Below, piece by piece: positions 21,213 through 32,675 of a stretch of 64,000 nt of DNA (its first letter is position 1; each line of letters starts with the position of its first letter). The stretch comes from Dermanyssus gallinae (taxonomy: Eukaryota; Arthropoda; Arachnida; Mesostigmata; Dermanyssidae). A model generated the notes under the pieces. It saw only the letters and a program-made list of their open reading frames with translations, had not been told where the DNA came from and ran no database searches. The position numbers and the translations under genes are program-made. The stretch lies in assembly GCA_003439945.1 (NCBI GenBank), contig QVRM01001228.1:1-64000 (forward strand), given 5' to 3'.

Positions 21213-21375
21213 GGAAAACATCTTGTGAGAAGGAACCTTGAACAAAGCATGTAGCTATACAGATAAAATGAAGAAATATCTACTTATCATATTCATATCA
21301 AAGATGCTACGTATAAATGGGAATACGCAATTCTACTGAATTCACAAGAGTGTTATTTGTGATAGTTTTGGCAGG

Positions 21376-21376
<1 letters not shown>

Positions 21377-21416
<40 letters not shown>
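21377..21416. repeat. (AT)n microsatellite
   Basis: About 40 bp of alternating AT. Confidence 0.93.
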
Positions 21417-21417
<1 letters not shown>

Positions 21418-21661
21418 TAAAGTTTATTACAGCGAAGATGAGTGCACTTTATACCACCCCGCGCTTGCCATTTTTTGCAAAAAAAATTGCAAAACCTGGC
21501 TGCATATACTAACGCTTCTAAAGTAGGCCGGCTTTGATAAAATCACACACTCTCCTTGGAACAGCCTACCTCTTCGAAATGTCAGAGGGCCTTCCTTAGG
21601 CATTATAAGCTACATTTATTCTATAGCCCTGCAAAGCATACGCATTGATGTATTTATGTCA

Positions 21662-21686
21662 ATATATGTATATATGTATATATGTA

Positions 21687-21756
<70 letters not shown>
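21662..21756. repeat. (AT)n microsatellite with TATG variants
   Basis: About 95 bp; the first third has regular G interruptions (TATATATG units), the rest is pure AT. Confidence 0.95.
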
Positions 21757-21758
<2 letters not shown>

Positions 21759-22866
21759 AAGCAGGCTCCCAGACCTTTCATACAGTGGGGTAAAGATGAT
21801 TGGGCATATCTAACGCCGCCACGTCGGCCGATCTGACGTAAGCTTTTGTCAAAGTCAGACTTTCGCTGGACGATGAAGGTCGGGACGTATATAACCTTAC
21901 TCTAAAAGCTCGACTGAAACTTTAGCCTCCATGTGCGGTTTGCGAACACTAACACCCTCCCGCCAAAAAAAAGTCGTCGGCTTCACTGCAAAAAAAAAGT
22001 ACATTCGTCTCGGCCTCGCCCAGGTCCCCTCCACGGCTAGCAAAGCCAGACTCCGAGCTGGCACCGCTCAAGGTGCCGGGCGTGAGGGCTACAAGCTCTC
22101 GCCAGTGCCCACCTGCGAACGCTACTCGACGATGAGACAGTCTGGATCAGCGCGTAGTTACGTCTGGGAGTACATCGTCACGTCTTCCCTCTCACCAATT
22201 CAAATGCGGTGACCAAATCAGGCCGCAAGCGCACCACGGTCTTTGCTCTTGTGTGTCTTGAGTTCAAGCCGGCTACCCTGACACACAGAGCACTCAGCGA
22301 CAACGTCAGCTAACTAAGCCTTCAAATCTACTGGCTTTTCTTGTTTCCTTGAGCAGACAAGCCTTTGCAAAAACGAAGATAAGAAACCGGACGGAGTTAC
22401 CTGCTTTGTTTCGCTTGAGAGAAGGGGCATATGCTGGTATCAGGCGCAACCGTAGCTGACTTGTTAGCCCCCCTCAATGGCCAGTGCAGGTGCGGGGCAC
22501 GCTGGCCATGCGACCAGGTTAGCTGAGTCAAACAAATATAGAACGTACGCGAGTATAATCTTTCCTGGTAAGGATTTTTGCCCGCTGGTGAGTAAAGCAC
22601 TAATTCGATAACTCGATAACTTACAAACTTATACAACAGGTCGGCAAAGCACTGACTCGTTCGTAGAAATTCGACATTGAATACCTGCACGAGAGACTGT
22701 CGATTGGCATTCAGCGGGGTAAGGCCGTTTCTGTAAAATCTTGCTGAATTGGGCAAAGTCAAGCCTAGACGTTATGTGACTTGTTTTTACTTCTACTTCT
22801 TATAATCTTAGTGCACAAGTTCGCGGAAGACAGATGATATCTATATTACGATACTTAAATATGCAT

Positions 22867-22868
<2 letters not shown>

Positions 22869-22901
<33 letters not shown>
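22869..22901. repeat. (AT)n microsatellite
   Basis: About 33 bp of alternating AT. Confidence 0.92.
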
Positions 22902-22903
<2 letters not shown>

Positions 22904-23401
22904 TCGTTAAAACTGGAAACGTTTGGCTAATCCACTACTGAATAGCAACTCGCCAAACCTTTGCGAAAAGGAAGTTATTCGTGCAGCCCTAATGTGACAA
23001 CACCACAATCAGTTACTGTTTAATAAGCGACACACTACTGAATGGCAGAGGTTTACACTACGCTGCCTATAGATAGCATAGCAGGTTTTTGTCATATACG
23101 AATACCAGGCTGTAATTAGGCAGAAGCTATGTGGAAGCTGGACGGAAATCGCAATCGCGTTTATTGCCCGTCATTCAACAGCAACAAAATACACTTTGTG
23201 TTTATATTTAAACACCTCTGTCTTTACTTTTTTTAGCGTACTTACGTAATTGTTTGTCTACGAAGGTTCCTACGCATCGGGACTTCTAATTTTCTCGAAG
23301 GCATCAAAAACTGAAACAGTACTAATCTAAGCTTGCAGAGCTCCACGAAGATTATGTCCAAATCTAGTTTTATTTGATTTGTTTTACCTCACTTCCCAAA
23401 A

Positions 23402-23406
<5 letters not shown>

Positions 23407-23473
<67 letters not shown>
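23407..23473. repeat. (AT)n microsatellite
   Basis: About 67 bp of alternating AT. Confidence 0.95.
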
Positions 23474-23475
<2 letters not shown>

Positions 23476-24744
23476 CTTGCTCGCACCAGCATATCGCTTG
23501 CTCTTAAGCTTATATCTAAATAACAATGTCAACTCATGGGAAAATGAATTTGTTTAACATGCTGGTAGGTGCACGCCTGACAGACGTATCCTAAAGCGAT
23601 ACACTTGTTCGAGATCCGCTTCAATAAACTACGGACTCAACGGTGTATTGCATAAAGACAGTGACTCAAATCAAATAAATGGGCCGTTTGCTTGATCTGT
23701 AGTTAAATGCGCGCGCTGTGCGTAGAATGATTTTTGATCGCACTCACTTAACTGAATGCACGCAATACCTCGCACAGTGATTTGACAATTATATCATGCA
23801 TTCCCTTATGTAATAAAAGCGGCTTTAGATTATATTATTCAATGTAGCATCCGTTTACTCCTCCATCACTGCCTCGGTTCGGCGCTCAAAGCACTCACGG
23901 GCCCGTTTCAAAATAAGCTTATAGATGCTCGCGAATACAACGCCATACATAATGATCCAACGGAATTAAGTCTGGGCTATTTTACACGGATCAAGTATGT
24001 GCTTACAGGTACAGCCAGCAATTTCTGCACTAAATTGCTCTAATATCTCTATATTCCATAATCTCTTTCTCTTACGACTGCGGCATTATTTGGGTCACAA
24101 GCCAACAGTCGATTGCATTTACCGTAAGTATTGTTTTCTCAGAGTAGAATCGAAGGCGATCTGCTGCTTTGCGCGTGAGCACAATAAGCAACGATATCAA
24201 GCAAATATATTGGCTTCGGAGAAATGTTACCTGATTTTTAAAACACAAAACTGTTGCCGGAGGTGATTGTAATGCATTTTACTGCTTTAGTTAATTCAAA
24301 AGGTTTTAAATAAACCTTTTTTATATCTGCTGTCTAGGAAGCTAGTTCTGCATTTTTAACAACCACGTATGTAACCGCAATGAGATACACTGTGCGTTTT
24401 GGCGAACCAAACAAAATTATGGTCCCGTTCGGGCTACATTTTCTACCAAGCATGGCGGATGAACACAAACGTGATACGACTGGCAAACCGCCAAAAGATG
24501 TCCCTATTTAAATGAAGGATCTTGTGTGTGTATATATTCCTCAATAAAGTGGCAGTATGATAATGTGTGATGAAAATTACCTAAACTGTTGCAGAAATAA
24601 GTTCTGATCGAAGGGAAGTCTGTTTCGTTTCTGGATCGGAGACGTTCCCTTCGAGAGATGACGCTAAGAAGAAATATATTGCGCCTGGCGATCCAAGTCC
24701 CGTAAGTGACTAATCAGATTTACAACTGCAAGCATACCTCTTCC

Positions 24745-25480
24745 AGTGCTTACCTGGAATTATGACGGTTAAATGGAAAATTGATCTTGTACGTGATTAC
24801 ATTTTTAGGTTAGTTGGTACTGCACTCCTCACGGAGACATTTCAGCGGGATGAATTGCACATCAATAACATGCGGGGGTTTCACCAGCTGTTAATTTAAC
24901 CTGCGGCAGGTCGGGGAAGACTTCTGGGTGGGACTTCTATCTACGTACATAAACGCTTACCATTGATGCAATGCGCCAGGAAAGAAGAATACTGCACGGT
25001 GCCCTCTGTTGGGAGGGTAAACGTCGCTGTATTCTATTTCGTACCCATATTCGATATCGTGAAACTTGCTAAGACGGCAAGCTTGGAACTTTCAGGATTA
25101 AGCCTGACCATATAAACTACCGCCGGCGGTGACTTTAATGCCAGTCTTTATTGCGGCGGTGACTTAAATGCACCTCGTTTTTATAATCGATTGTATGGTC
25201 AACGATTATAAAAACGAGGTGCTTCTTCAAGATATGGGTAATATTGACCTAAGATGTGCGAACACGGGTGGTGACTATACATGTTGTAGTCATGTTAAGA
25301 GCAGCACCATCGACATACGAGTATTGTTTCATACACTTGTCAATCGTGAAGTTCACCGCTTGGATGTTCCCGAGGCAGTGCTCCAAAAATACCAACCTGT
25401 ATTGGCCGTTATAAATTATTTGGTATTTGGTTGGACCGACACAACCCGCTGCGCTGGTCTAAAGTGAGACAGATCGACTG
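24745..25480 (+). pseudogene. LINE AP endonuclease remnant
   Basis: Broken frames on the plus strand give, in order, LTWNYDG (24750; the N-terminal Asn block of APE-type endonucleases), LVGTALLTETFQRDE (the catalytic Glu block), GGTSIYVHKRLPL, RVNVAVFYFVP (the Tyr block region), GGDFNA (25130; the Asp-Asn block) and SSTIDIRV (25305; the S-T-x-D block). This is a complete set of blocks in the right order but with several stops and frameshifts. After GGDFNA the sequence carries a repeated GGDLNA and a 53-bp fold-back at 25170-25222. A reverse transcriptase fragment at about 26330 may be its 3' part. Confidence 0.65.
25170..25222. repeat. Perfect inverted repeat, 20-bp arms, 13-nt spacer
   Basis: GCACCTCGTTTTTATAATCG (25170-25189) is exactly inverted at 25203-25222. 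It lies inside the endonuclease remnant just after a duplicated GGDxNA-coding segment. Confidence 0.95.
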
Positions 25481-25780
25481 TCTGTTTTAAACAAAGCAGC
25501 AAGTGGCTTTGAAGCAAGTTTTAGCTCAGGCGTTAGCGCCAAGCGGGAGTAAGGGTACCATCATCACTGCAAGTCAGGCGTAAACGGGACTACGTTGGCT
25601 ATACAACAGCCCATATAATCGTACGTCTCTGTTACGAACATAAAATGAAACACGCGTACGAGAGCTGCTTAGAAGAGCATGGCGAGGGCCTTCTGGTTAT
25701 ATCGTAAAACCCTGTAGGTCGGAGAACTCGTTCAATGATACACCAAACTGGCATTTCATTCAATTGTGACATTGCGGCCG

Positions 25781-25805
25781 TGTCTCTAATTAAACATTAG
25801 AGACA
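25781..25805. repeat. Small perfect hairpin
   Basis: TGTCTCTAAT at 25781-25790 is inverted at 25796-25805 around a 5-nt loop. Confidence 0.75.
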
Positions 25806-26329
25806 ACAACGTTTGGGATAATGGAGATGTGCCGGGTACTACAGCCACTCTCGAAGAGAAAGGGGACTAGGGCCCGATTGGAACTACTCTGAGTACTGGA
25901 TCTAGTCCATCTTTCTTTTAGAAAAAACTCTTTGTAATTTCTTGAATGGAATTATATAGAGGGGTGGATGCCTAAAGTCTGAACTTTCTTTCCTGTTCAA
26001 GAGTAGACATGCCGACACATTTTTATCGTGTTGTGGTGTCAGAGCGCACATTTAAGAACATTTACTGTTAGCTGGTTATTTAGCGGATTGGGCACAGACT
26101 CCTCTTCCGGGGCAATTCAGTTTTAGGAAACGTCAAGCAAAAGGTTTCTGATTGAAGATTGTCAATCGACAATCTCCAGTTAAATCGATCGAACTGTTGC
26201 ACAAATCACGGAACGGGCAGGTGCGAGTCACCCTCTCCTGTGTACCGTTGCAAATATGTTTTGGTGAGAACACCTTATTGGAAGATAGTGAGCATTGTTG
26301 TATTAAAGAATAAGTGGTGTATTGAAGAT

Positions 26330-26480
26330 TAAGCAAAATGTAGAAACTCCGCAAGGTGACCCGCTTAGCTGCGTCTCGCGTTTGCCCTTCGCCTCGCTGA
26401 CCTCGTCGGCTACGTCCGACAGGAGTACCAAAAAGGAGTACCAATAAGACACTCGCTTCATATCTAATGAAGGAAGAGCC
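26330..26480 (+). pseudogene. Possible LINE reverse transcriptase fragment
   Basis: A short plus-strand frame reads NVETPQGDPLSC...RLPFASLTSSA, matching the R/PQGDPLSPLLFAL block of reverse transcriptases. Nothing else nearby is conserved. It may be the RT of the endonuclease remnant 1 kb upstream. Confidence 0.35.
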
Positions 26481-26484
26481 TGCT

Positions 26485-27768
26485 AGAAATAAAGTTTGGC
26501 AGCGAAGGCAATTCAAAAGCATTTGACTCGATGTCACATCTTCTGCAGGGACTTTTCAAGAATATTTTCTGAACATCCTCAACCGTACCAGTATGTTTGC
26601 ACAGGTATTGGCTCCAATCGGGTAAGGTATAAACGTTTAGATAACATAATGGATATATACAGACTTTATATATGCATGTGGATGCTTAATGATAAAAACA
26701 ACGACAAAAGCATGTTTACAAGTACGGATGTAGGTTTGACTAGATCTCTGATAGAAGCAGCGAACGTAATCCGTCGACATTAAAACATCTAGGTCTCGCG
26801 CACCATACGTGGCAAACACTGTTGATCCGTTGAGCTAATAATCCAGATCGGACGAGTCATGTTTCATAACGAGTCATTTCGGAACAAAGACCTCCATCCA
26901 TTGACACGACTGCATCAGCTGCTGATGCAGTCGACAGCAGACTGCAGCACGGTATGCGCTGAGGCACAGTTGAGAGAAGATTATAGTTTCAGGTCGTCCG
27001 TGTACAAAATATACTCAACTGGACGAGGTAAACACAGTGAGAGTTCGTGGGCGAATCGTGGCGGATCGCGGGATCATAGGACATCGACCTGGGACGGGGT
27101 TGAGCAACGATGAGAAGTGAGATGCTAGACTGCATCCAGGCTTGGTGGCGACTCATTGTCGGTGAGGCGCGATTTGGCGTATTGCAACAGGAACCGGCCG
27201 ATCTTGACCCTACTGCTTATTTAGGTCAGGATGTTAAGACGCGTTGTTGCTTTCATGAGTTTTTGGCGCTATGCAGTGGACGAGACAGAGCTTGAATACG
27301 AAGAAATTAGGTGTTCGAGGGGGGCTGCATAAGAGCTCAAATCTCGAGCTTCTTGTTGACTGCATTCAGGGTTAAGGCTTTGATAGCACGGCGAACTGTT
27401 TGTACATCTCGTAAACATCATCAGCGGTCAAAAAAGAACACGATTTATTTGATGAAACTAAAGTGGCTAGTCACTGTTTCGATATTAATTTGCAAAAAGT
27501 TAAACCCACATACCAATTACACTGTATCAGTGACGTCGACTTTAGCACCGAACGAGACAAACTTTTAGTTAGAACTAACTATGGGGTCGCGAACGCCAAT
27601 ATTGTCCATAGCTTCAAGATGAGTGTCTAGTCGAATATCGAGAATGACGCCGGAATGATGCGTGGGACCGTCAATTAGCTGGACTAAATTGTTTTTATTG
27701 CTGCAGTTGACAGAAAGAACTCTCATTGACTAAGCAATGAAGGGTTCTCATCAATACGAGATAGATGC
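26485..27768. other. No recognised gene; one short palindrome
   Basis: Holds a 25-bp palindrome at 26908-26932 (GACTGCATCAGC arms around one base). Several 60-95-codon plus-strand frames have no familiar motif. Confidence 0.4.
26908..26932. repeat. 25-bp palindrome
   Basis: Arms GACTGCATCAGC and GCTGATGCAGTC around a single central base. Confidence 0.9.
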
Positions 27769-27957
27769 ACCGAGCAAGATGGCTTTGTGGCAAAGTCTTT
27801 GCCTTGCATCCGGGAGGCCTGGGTTCGAGACCCAGACAGGCCACTTTTAAATTGGTTTGCAAGGTTTCCAATTTAGACAAGGGAAATGCCAGAGTGGATT
27901 AAACATCAGCCATGACATGAACAAAACCGTACACGAACATTAGCCTTAAGAAAAAAA
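27769..27957 (+). mobile_element. tRNA-derived SINE (family 1), copy A
   Basis: A 5' tRNA-like region carries an A-box-like ATGGCTTTGTGGC and B box GGTTCGAGACC (27831). The body GTTTCCAATTTAGACA, GAGTGGATTAAA, CATGACATGAA and ACATTAGCCTTA is shared with the copy at 58378-58575 and in part with the diverged copy near 32.9 kb. It ends in an A-rich tail. Minus-strand translation of the head gives the misleading GLEPRPPGCKAKTLPQ peptide often annotated from tRNA-SINEs. Non-coding, RNA polymerase III type. Confidence 0.85.
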
Positions 27958-27959
27958 CT

Positions 27960-28300
27960 AAAAAACACATATTTAAGTCGCCAGGGGTGGTCACGGGTTC
28001 ATCAAACTGACAGTAAACATTGGTAACGTCGCAGCATTCATTGATTCGTTCAAAAAACAACAGAGGCGAAACTTGATGTGCGGAATTAGTAGGTCGAATG
28101 CGATATGATCGCCGAATATAACACACGATACAGGTAAAACACTTAGGCGAGCTGACACAAGAAAACGCACTCCGCCACTTGAGCCACGATCCAACCGAAC
28201 GCATCGGAATGTATTGTTGAGAGAAAGCTCAGCGTCCGTTATGAACTGGTTAAACCAGGTCTCGCACAGAAGAATAAGATCAACATTACATACACTGTAA
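27960..28300 (-). pseudogene. LINE AP endonuclease fragment
   Basis: Minus-strand frame of about 110 codons: CNVDLILLCETWFNQFITDAEL (catalytic Glu block), LDRGSSGGVRFLVSARL, a hydrophobic strand region, and VTTPGDLNMC (equivalent of GDFN). The order and spacing fit an L2/CR1-like APE endonuclease. It stops directly against the 3' end of the family-1 SINE, which probably inserted in or beside it. No matching reverse transcriptase on this strand is visible downstream. Confidence 0.65.
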
Positions 28301-28346
28301 GAGAGAGAGCGAGAGAAGGATAGATAAAGAGAGAGAGAGAGAATAT
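28301..28346. repeat. (GA)n-rich tract
   Basis: Purine tract of GA repeats with interruptions at the 5' edge of the minus-strand endonuclease fragment. Confidence 0.85.
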
Positions 28347-29869
28347 AATCGATGGCACTTTGTTTTGCGGCTGTACGAGTATTTAGATAAAAATAGCCTA
28401 AACGTCTTCTATTTGCACTGAGGTTGTTTCATTTGGGGCCTTCGATGTGGACTGGCGTGAGGGTCTGCAGCTGTTGGTGACAGCGGCAGCAACACCATCG
28501 GATTTCTCCGTCACGTTCTCCTACGCCAGACAACCGATGGAGGATTTCATAACAGCCTCCGGTTCCCAGAAGTTAGGGTCAAGCACTGCTCTCTTGTACT
28601 TAGACCGACGCTTCCAGACTGATAGCCAAGCTTTAAGTTTAGGCGCAGTGTTCCAATGGATATCCGAAACCGTGACGACAGGGGCAATCCGAGCGTGATC
28701 AATACGCGCTTCATGTTGTTCTGGGCAACGTTAAGAATGAATTATCGGCCGCAGAGACTGTGCCGATAATAACAATAGCAGGATGATTGCTCTCAGAGCG
28801 TTTGCGTTCGATTCAACGCAAACGCTTCCAGCTATGAGTGTTTATAAACACAGAGGCTGCAGCAGCTTCTGCTAGCGGTGATGCGTCTGTCCCCGCGGGG
28901 TACACGGTAGTCTCTTATGAAGCAGTGGCGTGTGATGATCAATCACTGCCTGTCACACGGCTGAGCGCGCCAGATTTCAAAAACAATTTACCACGCGACG
29001 GCGGCAATTGCTGCCCGCTGTCAAGCCGTCTAGACAGCCAGAAAGCGAACCAAAATCAACCCTTCTTGCGTCACTAGCTGGCACAAATGCTCTGATTGCA
29101 GTGGTATTTGGTGAGCTTTAAATCTTTCCGCGAGTTCTAGAATTGTAAATTTTGGGCTTTGTTGTGTTCTCACTTAGTAGAACTTTATTGGCGAGTTATA
29201 AGTTAAGCTCCACCATAGAGTGCATAAACTATCTTCAGCAGTTACGTTAGTTCACAGACTATCCTCCGGCAGGTATTTTCATCATGGCAGCAATATTTCG
29301 TCGATCTCCAGCAGGCCCACTTGAAGGTCCCGAACTTTAACGATAAGACACTCTGAAGTACTATGTTTTTACAAATCACATTTGACATCACTTTCCTGAT
29401 GCAGAATAGGGAATCACTGTGCGTCAAAATGAGACTTCCTCTTCATACAGCGTAAAGTATAGAAACAAGTGCCTCTTGGATGTTATCTTGCCTGGTAGGC
29501 TCCAACAGACAGAAAGCATGTCTAAGGTATATATTGCGGAATACGATGTAAAAACACTAAAGCCCAGACTTATCTCCTAAATCACCATCCTCAGAAATAC
29601 TAGTGGTCAGTTTTTTTTGAATCTCCAAAAACTCGCTATGGAAATTACCGATCATCGGCGTAGCTTCGCAAGTCCACATCCAACACGTCAACTCTGACCC
29701 TGCGGCAAAATCATCCGAGCTACAGTCGGGCCTCCGCTAATCGATATCCATCGAAATAGATTGAGCGCCGTTTCACGGATTGTGAACACGAACTACACAA
29801 TGCCACATGAACTATCATTGAGGCACCTACTATGTAGACTAAAGCTGCTACGGCCATGCCAAGCGCAAA
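28347..29869. other. No recognised gene; small hairpins
   Basis: An 83-codon plus-strand frame at 28447-28698 and a 79-codon one at 28838-29077 have no known motif. Hairpins: ATTATCGGC inverted at 28741/28762 and a 12-bp-arm hairpin at 28797-28826. A minus-strand string PMIGNFHSEF near 29650 faintly resembles a GDFNS endonuclease block, too weak to call. Confidence 0.35.
28797..28826. repeat. Perfect hairpin, 12-bp arms
   Basis: AGCGTTTGCGTT and AACGCAAACGCT around a 6-nt loop. Confidence 0.9.
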
Positions 29870-30154
29870 GAAGGAGTAGTAGAGAACGCCCAAAAGCCCA
29901 AGGCTATGCTTACAAAATAGCAAATAAACCAAACGTGTTCTCAACAAACTCGTCCCGCAATACGCTCACTTCTACTGGAAGCCGTATAGCAGGCAAGCGC
30001 ATTCACAGGAGGGGACGAGCGCTCAGCGTTAACAGTAGCGGAAGTAGTCAAGGTTGCGATGAGACTTAAACGAACGGCTCCAGTGCCAGGTGGTCCAAGT
30101 ACCATTGAGGGAGTGTACAGACAACGCTCTGATTGCACAAGTGTTTACACAAGC

Positions 30155-30222
30155 GGCCAGATGGAGAACAATTCCTTTGGCCAAATGGGGAACAATACCC
30201 TTGGCCAGATGGAGACCAAAGA
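30155..30222 (+). repeat. 24-bp in-frame tandem repeat
   Basis: Units at 30155, 30179 and a partial at 30203 begin GGCCARATGG and code GQMENNSF / GQMGNNTL / GQMETK. It lies inside the R1-like remnant, between the equivalents of APGPDG and the next RT block, so it is an expansion in the dead element. Confidence 0.85.
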
Positions 30223-31191
30223 CAACGAAGGATTCAGACTCATTTGCCTACTGAATACCCTGGCAAAAGCAATCATTGAAGAAAGGCGCAAGACCTTTGT
30301 GGAGGAAAACGGACTCCTCTCGGCCTCCAAATATGGGTTCTGGAAAAAGCGATCAGTGCTCACCGCTGTCACACTAAGTTGTGGCCAAGACTGACGTTTT
30401 ACATAGCTCAGTCATATACAGTCATACAAACCAGAAAACCGTTTCGTGAAGGACGTCAGAAACGCCTCTGACGTCCTCTCGTAAAAGATGATACTGGACA
30501 TGTTAGTCAGAAAAAAGTCCCACATTATCAAAGTCAGCGAGATACCTAGAGGATCGAAGTGGTTTCAACGATGAAGTGGAAATACCAATGACAACAGGAG
30601 TTCGTGCACAAGGGGCTAGAGACAATTGCATATGCAGATGACCTGTTGCGAACGAAAAGGACGAAGGTGGGTCTCATGAGACTGTACCCGGCAGAGCAAC
30701 AAATAAAGCAGATCACGGAGACCCAGTACTTAAAAATACGTCTAAAAAAGAGCCCTACAGACCTCAGTCACATAAAAATATGCTAGACTAAAACGGCCAA
30801 TGCAATGGAAAGAATTCTGCCAAACATTCACGGGCCAAGTGAATACAGGCGCAGATCGCTGCAATGTCCGAATCGCGCTTTTCGCATCGTCGGTCTAACC
30901 TTAAGCCTTTTTAAGAACAAAGAAGGCGAAATGAAGCCTTGGAAGCAGCCAGATAATGGCGGCCTCAGGACTATCGAAGCATATCGAACGGTTAGCACAA
31001 ACGCTACCCTGGTGCTGGCAGCAGCCCTTCCCTAGAACCTAAAAGTGGAGGAGCGACGAAGACCGAGCTGCAGTAAGGAAATAGAGACAGAGAGAGAAAG
31101 CAATGGAAGCATGATAGGCCGAATGGGACTTTATTCTTCCAGGAGCACCGGGGCACACACCCCGATCCCTCATCACAGACATTAAAAAATG

Positions 31192-31217
31192 AATAGTTCA
31201 GTAGGAACTGAACTATT
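31192..31217. repeat. Perfect hairpin, 11-bp arms
   Basis: AATAGTTCAGT inverted around AGGA, inside the R1-like remnant. Confidence 0.9.
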
Positions 31218-31685
31218 ACTTTATGAATCGTAAAATTTCTTCGGCGAGCTGTGCTCACCGCTAGGGAGAAGCTGATGACATGACTCACACTCTTCTAATG
31301 TGTCAGGTACTGGAACAGCCTGGACTACAAATGCGGCACGACTTCTCCGTAGGAACTAGGATCAGCTATAGCTAAAGAAGTAGTGAAGAAAAATGAGTTT
31401 TCGAAATGCTTAGGAGAGCTAGACTTCCGCCTGCTGTACTAGAAGATTACGTGACTTTGAATGATACGGATTCGCAAATATTGGGACAAAGCATGTCAAA
31501 TGGTGGGGAACCCGCGAGTGACTTCGGCCAAGTGATCCAAGAGGCGAGGGGAGGTACATTTAGTGGGTATGGGTTTCAACGGGCTACCATCCATCCGCTG
31601 GGGTTGAGTTCTACACTGCTCGAGATGAAAAGGGGTTCCTCATACTTATTCCCTACCCGCAGCAATAGATTGTTACCTGTCCTCC

Positions 31686-31724
31686 ATAACAAAACGTTCT
31701 ATTGTATATAGAACGTTTTGTTAT
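31686..31724. repeat. Perfect inverted repeat, 17-bp arms
   Basis: ATAACAAAACGTTCTAT (31686-31702) inverted at 31708-31724 around 5 nt. A second hairpin begins 11 bp downstream. Confidence 0.95.
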
Positions 31725-31735
31725 TGTGCTTTGTA

Positions 31736-31779
31736 AGAGCACAAATTACATACATATGCATGTATGTAATTTGTGCTCT
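31736..31779. repeat. Perfect inverted repeat, 20-bp arms
   Basis: AGAGCACAAATTACATACAT (31736-31755) inverted at 31760-31779 around ATGC. Confidence 0.95.
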
Positions 31780-32616
31780 AATTCTAACTTTACGATATGT
31801 ACGACACTATGGCTTATGATTGCTAATGCTACGATATAGCCACTAATATAAATATTTTAGCTGAGTTGCATTATTGCTTTTGCAATTACTATTCTTAATA
31901 ATAATAATATTATTACTGCTACTGCTACTACGAACTACTACAACGAACTATTGATATTTTATTCGTTTGTAGGCACGGTCGCTATATTCGTAGACTTAAC
32001 ACGAGCAGATACGGGAGATGCAAGGAGAGAAAGAGAGCGAGAGAGAAGTCGAGACCTAAACGTGATTATGGAGATGAGCCGTTCCCAAGCTTCGGCAACG
32101 CAGTGCTGAACAACGACGACGATGACGTATGCATAATCCCATTGGGGAGCTGTTTTTGGATGTCATTACCATAAAGACGCACGCTGGCCACGATGCCAAC
32201 CAATGCCGCCGCGTTGGCCCGGGGGCGGCAGCGCCAGTGCCGACGGCACCAGGGGCGGCCGTAGGGTCAACCGCCGAGACAGGCCTCCGCCGAGGCAGGA
32301 TGCTCCTATATATACGTGTCTGCAGGCAACGGCAGAAACGACGTCAACAGCAACCACCCACTACTCTCACTCACCAACACCCCCTTCGGCTATCAAAGCA
32401 CGCGCAACCCACCTTGATAGCGGAGATGGTGTTGTCATTATCGTCTATACGTCTGTTGTCGTTCGGCATGCTTGAAAAGAAAAGACATCAGCATCAAGCG
32501 TTGTGCGAACGTTCTTCGTCTCCCACCGTCAAAGTCTTAGTCGATGCGTGTGAGCCTGTGTGTGATAATACATGCTAAAAACAAACAAAGTACGAAGCGT
32601 AATTTGTGAGAAAAAG

Positions 32617-32617
<1 letters not shown>
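31780..32617. other. No recognised gene
   Basis: Includes short (AAT) and (CTA)-like runs at 31897-31940, a GA-rich tract near 32020-32050, and a GC-rich patch at about 32170-32330 with an open 149-codon frame (32129-32578) of low-complexity composition. No motif recognised. Confidence 0.35.

Positions 32618-32670
<53 letters not shown>
32618..32670. repeat. (AT)n microsatellite
   Basis: About 53 bp of alternating AT. Confidence 0.95.

Positions 32671-32675
<5 letters not shown>

Larger units (their letters stand above)
21757..24739. other. Mostly featureless, with two (AT)n runs
   Basis: Contains (AT)n at 22869-22901 and 23407-23473. Two longer frames, 21931-22212 (plus) and 22397-22762 (minus), lie in a GC-richer patch but show no motif I know. 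24300-24600 holds AATAAA-like signals without a recognisable gene. Otherwise nothing supported. Confidence 0.4.
29870..31470 (+). pseudogene. R1/jockey-like LINE reverse transcriptase remnant
   Basis: Plus-strand remnant spread over several frames: GYAYKIANK (29915), LTVAEVVKVAMRLKRTAP (about 30030; equivalent of KAPGPDGI), FRLICLLNTLAKAI and SASKYGFWKKRSV (30235-30350), GLETIAYADDL (30613; catalytic YADD region), EAYRTVSTNATLVLAAALP (30975-31030; the AYRTVST signature of R1/jockey-type elements), then a C-terminal region with TLLMCQVLEQPGL and LRRARLPPAVLEDY. Catalytic Asps are partly preserved but stops and frameshifts are frequent. The FRL..KYGF part also contains a small in-frame tandem repeat. 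Confidence 0.7.

Noticed and set aside
22397..22762. 121-codon minus-strand frame as a gene
   Set aside because: Uninterrupted but without any recognisable domain; composition is not distinctive and no neighbouring support.
27769..27845. Functional tRNA gene
   Set aside because: A and B boxes are present but the cloverleaf is imperfect and the sequence runs into a repeated SINE body; the same holds for heads at 8.75, 39.6, 46.1 and 58.4 kb.
27695..27880. Minus-strand peptide GLEPRPPGCKAKTLPQ as a gene
   Set aside because: It is the antisense translation of a tRNA-derived SINE head, as is the same peptide at 58.4 kb.
29560..29720. Minus-strand endonuclease block (MIGNFHSEF)
   Set aside because: Single weak match to GDFNS; key residues differ and no other block is present.
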